Shown here: positions 63,936 through 64,000 of the stretch, piece by piece
Layout of the letters: each line of letters begins with the position of its first letter
Position numbering within the stretch: position 1 is the stretch's first letter
Assembly: GCF_003001815.1 (NCBI RefSeq)
Contig: NZ_PVMZ01000030.1
Span: 36,985-100,984 of the forward strand
Length of the DNA stretch: 64,000 nucleotides
Reading direction: 5' to 3'
Source: Actinoplanes italicus
Lineage (GTDB): Bacteria > Actinomycetota > Actinomycetes > Mycobacteriales > Micromonosporaceae
The notes under the pieces: model-generated
What the model was told of the DNA's origin: nothing
What the model saw: only the letters and a program-made list of their open reading frames with translations
The model's database searches: none
Translations under genes and position numbers: made by a program

Positions 63936-64000
63936 GTGAACACTGTTCGGGGGAGGGCGTTCGCGTGGCTGGCGCATCCGGTGACGGTTGCCGCGCTGGC
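63936..64000 (+). CDS. Start of a membrane protein gene (cut by right edge)
   Basis: GTG 63936 opens VNTVRGRAFAWLAHPVTVAALA, a basic start followed by a hydrophobic run, resembling the first segment of actinomycete multi-helix proteins of unknown function. Only 21 codons are visible, so the call rests on the pattern alone. Confidence 0.45.
   Translation, partial: MNTVRGRAFAWLAHPVTVAAL

Overview
The window is very GC-rich, has many GTG and TTG starts, and packs its genes into operons whose members overlap by 4 bases. The families present (ECF42 sigma with DGPF partner, DUF574-type methyltransferase, CGNR regulator, Tat-exported berberine-bridge-like oxidase, PASTA-less Ser/Thr kinase, Nur-box-like operator) point to a filamentous actinomycete, most likely Micromonosporaceae (Actinoplanes-like). 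That assignment is inference. I see no rRNA, tRNA, CRISPR array, phage or complete insertion sequence. About 72 genes can be supported, two of them cut by the window edges.

Left part (1-20 kb): a GNAT fragment; a SRPBCC / DGPF / ECF42 sigma cassette; a convergent membrane sensor protein; a P-loop-like/TM/SUKH fusion; a DMT exporter divergent from a CGNR regulator; DUF1963 and MFS genes; a GntR-DUF1648 pair with a three-half-site operator over its start; a two-gene unit (11773-13867) whose products share a 19-residue amyloid-like motif; an MMPL exporter facing a TetR regulator across two matching operators; a membrane Ser/Thr kinase; and a proline-rich DUF4190 protein.

Middle part (20-46 kb): small genes, a flavoprotein and a secreted zincin; a five-gene ABC importer (22798-27904) of nickel/peptide type in nikABCDE order, preceded by a 25-bp-arm inverted repeat holding two Nur-box-like elements, with an in-frame minisatellite expanded inside one ATPase; PlsC, DJ-1 and GlxA genes; a histamine-type operon (APC permease, Gln/Pro-rich protein, histidine decarboxylase, small P-loop kinase); a UvrA-like ABC protein; a VOC/VOC/AraC cluster; and a secreted protein with a strong AT-rich 5' region.

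Right part (42-64 kb): a MacAB-like export operon divergent from an OmpR/histidine kinase pair; a winged-helix/membrane-protein pair under a near-perfect 23-bp-arm operator; an operon in which a LuxR response regulator and its MacS-like histidine kinase are separated by a VanY-type D,D-carboxypeptidase and preceded by a SUKH protein, next to an LD-carboxypeptidase; then assorted oxidoreductase, cupin, beta-propeller, TauE and methyltransferase genes.

The window is unusually rich in minisatellites (units of 17, 18, 42, 50, 61 and 90 bp; three coding, three intergenic). The strongest candidates for new biology are the shared amyloid-like motif pair and the peptidase-containing two-component operon.
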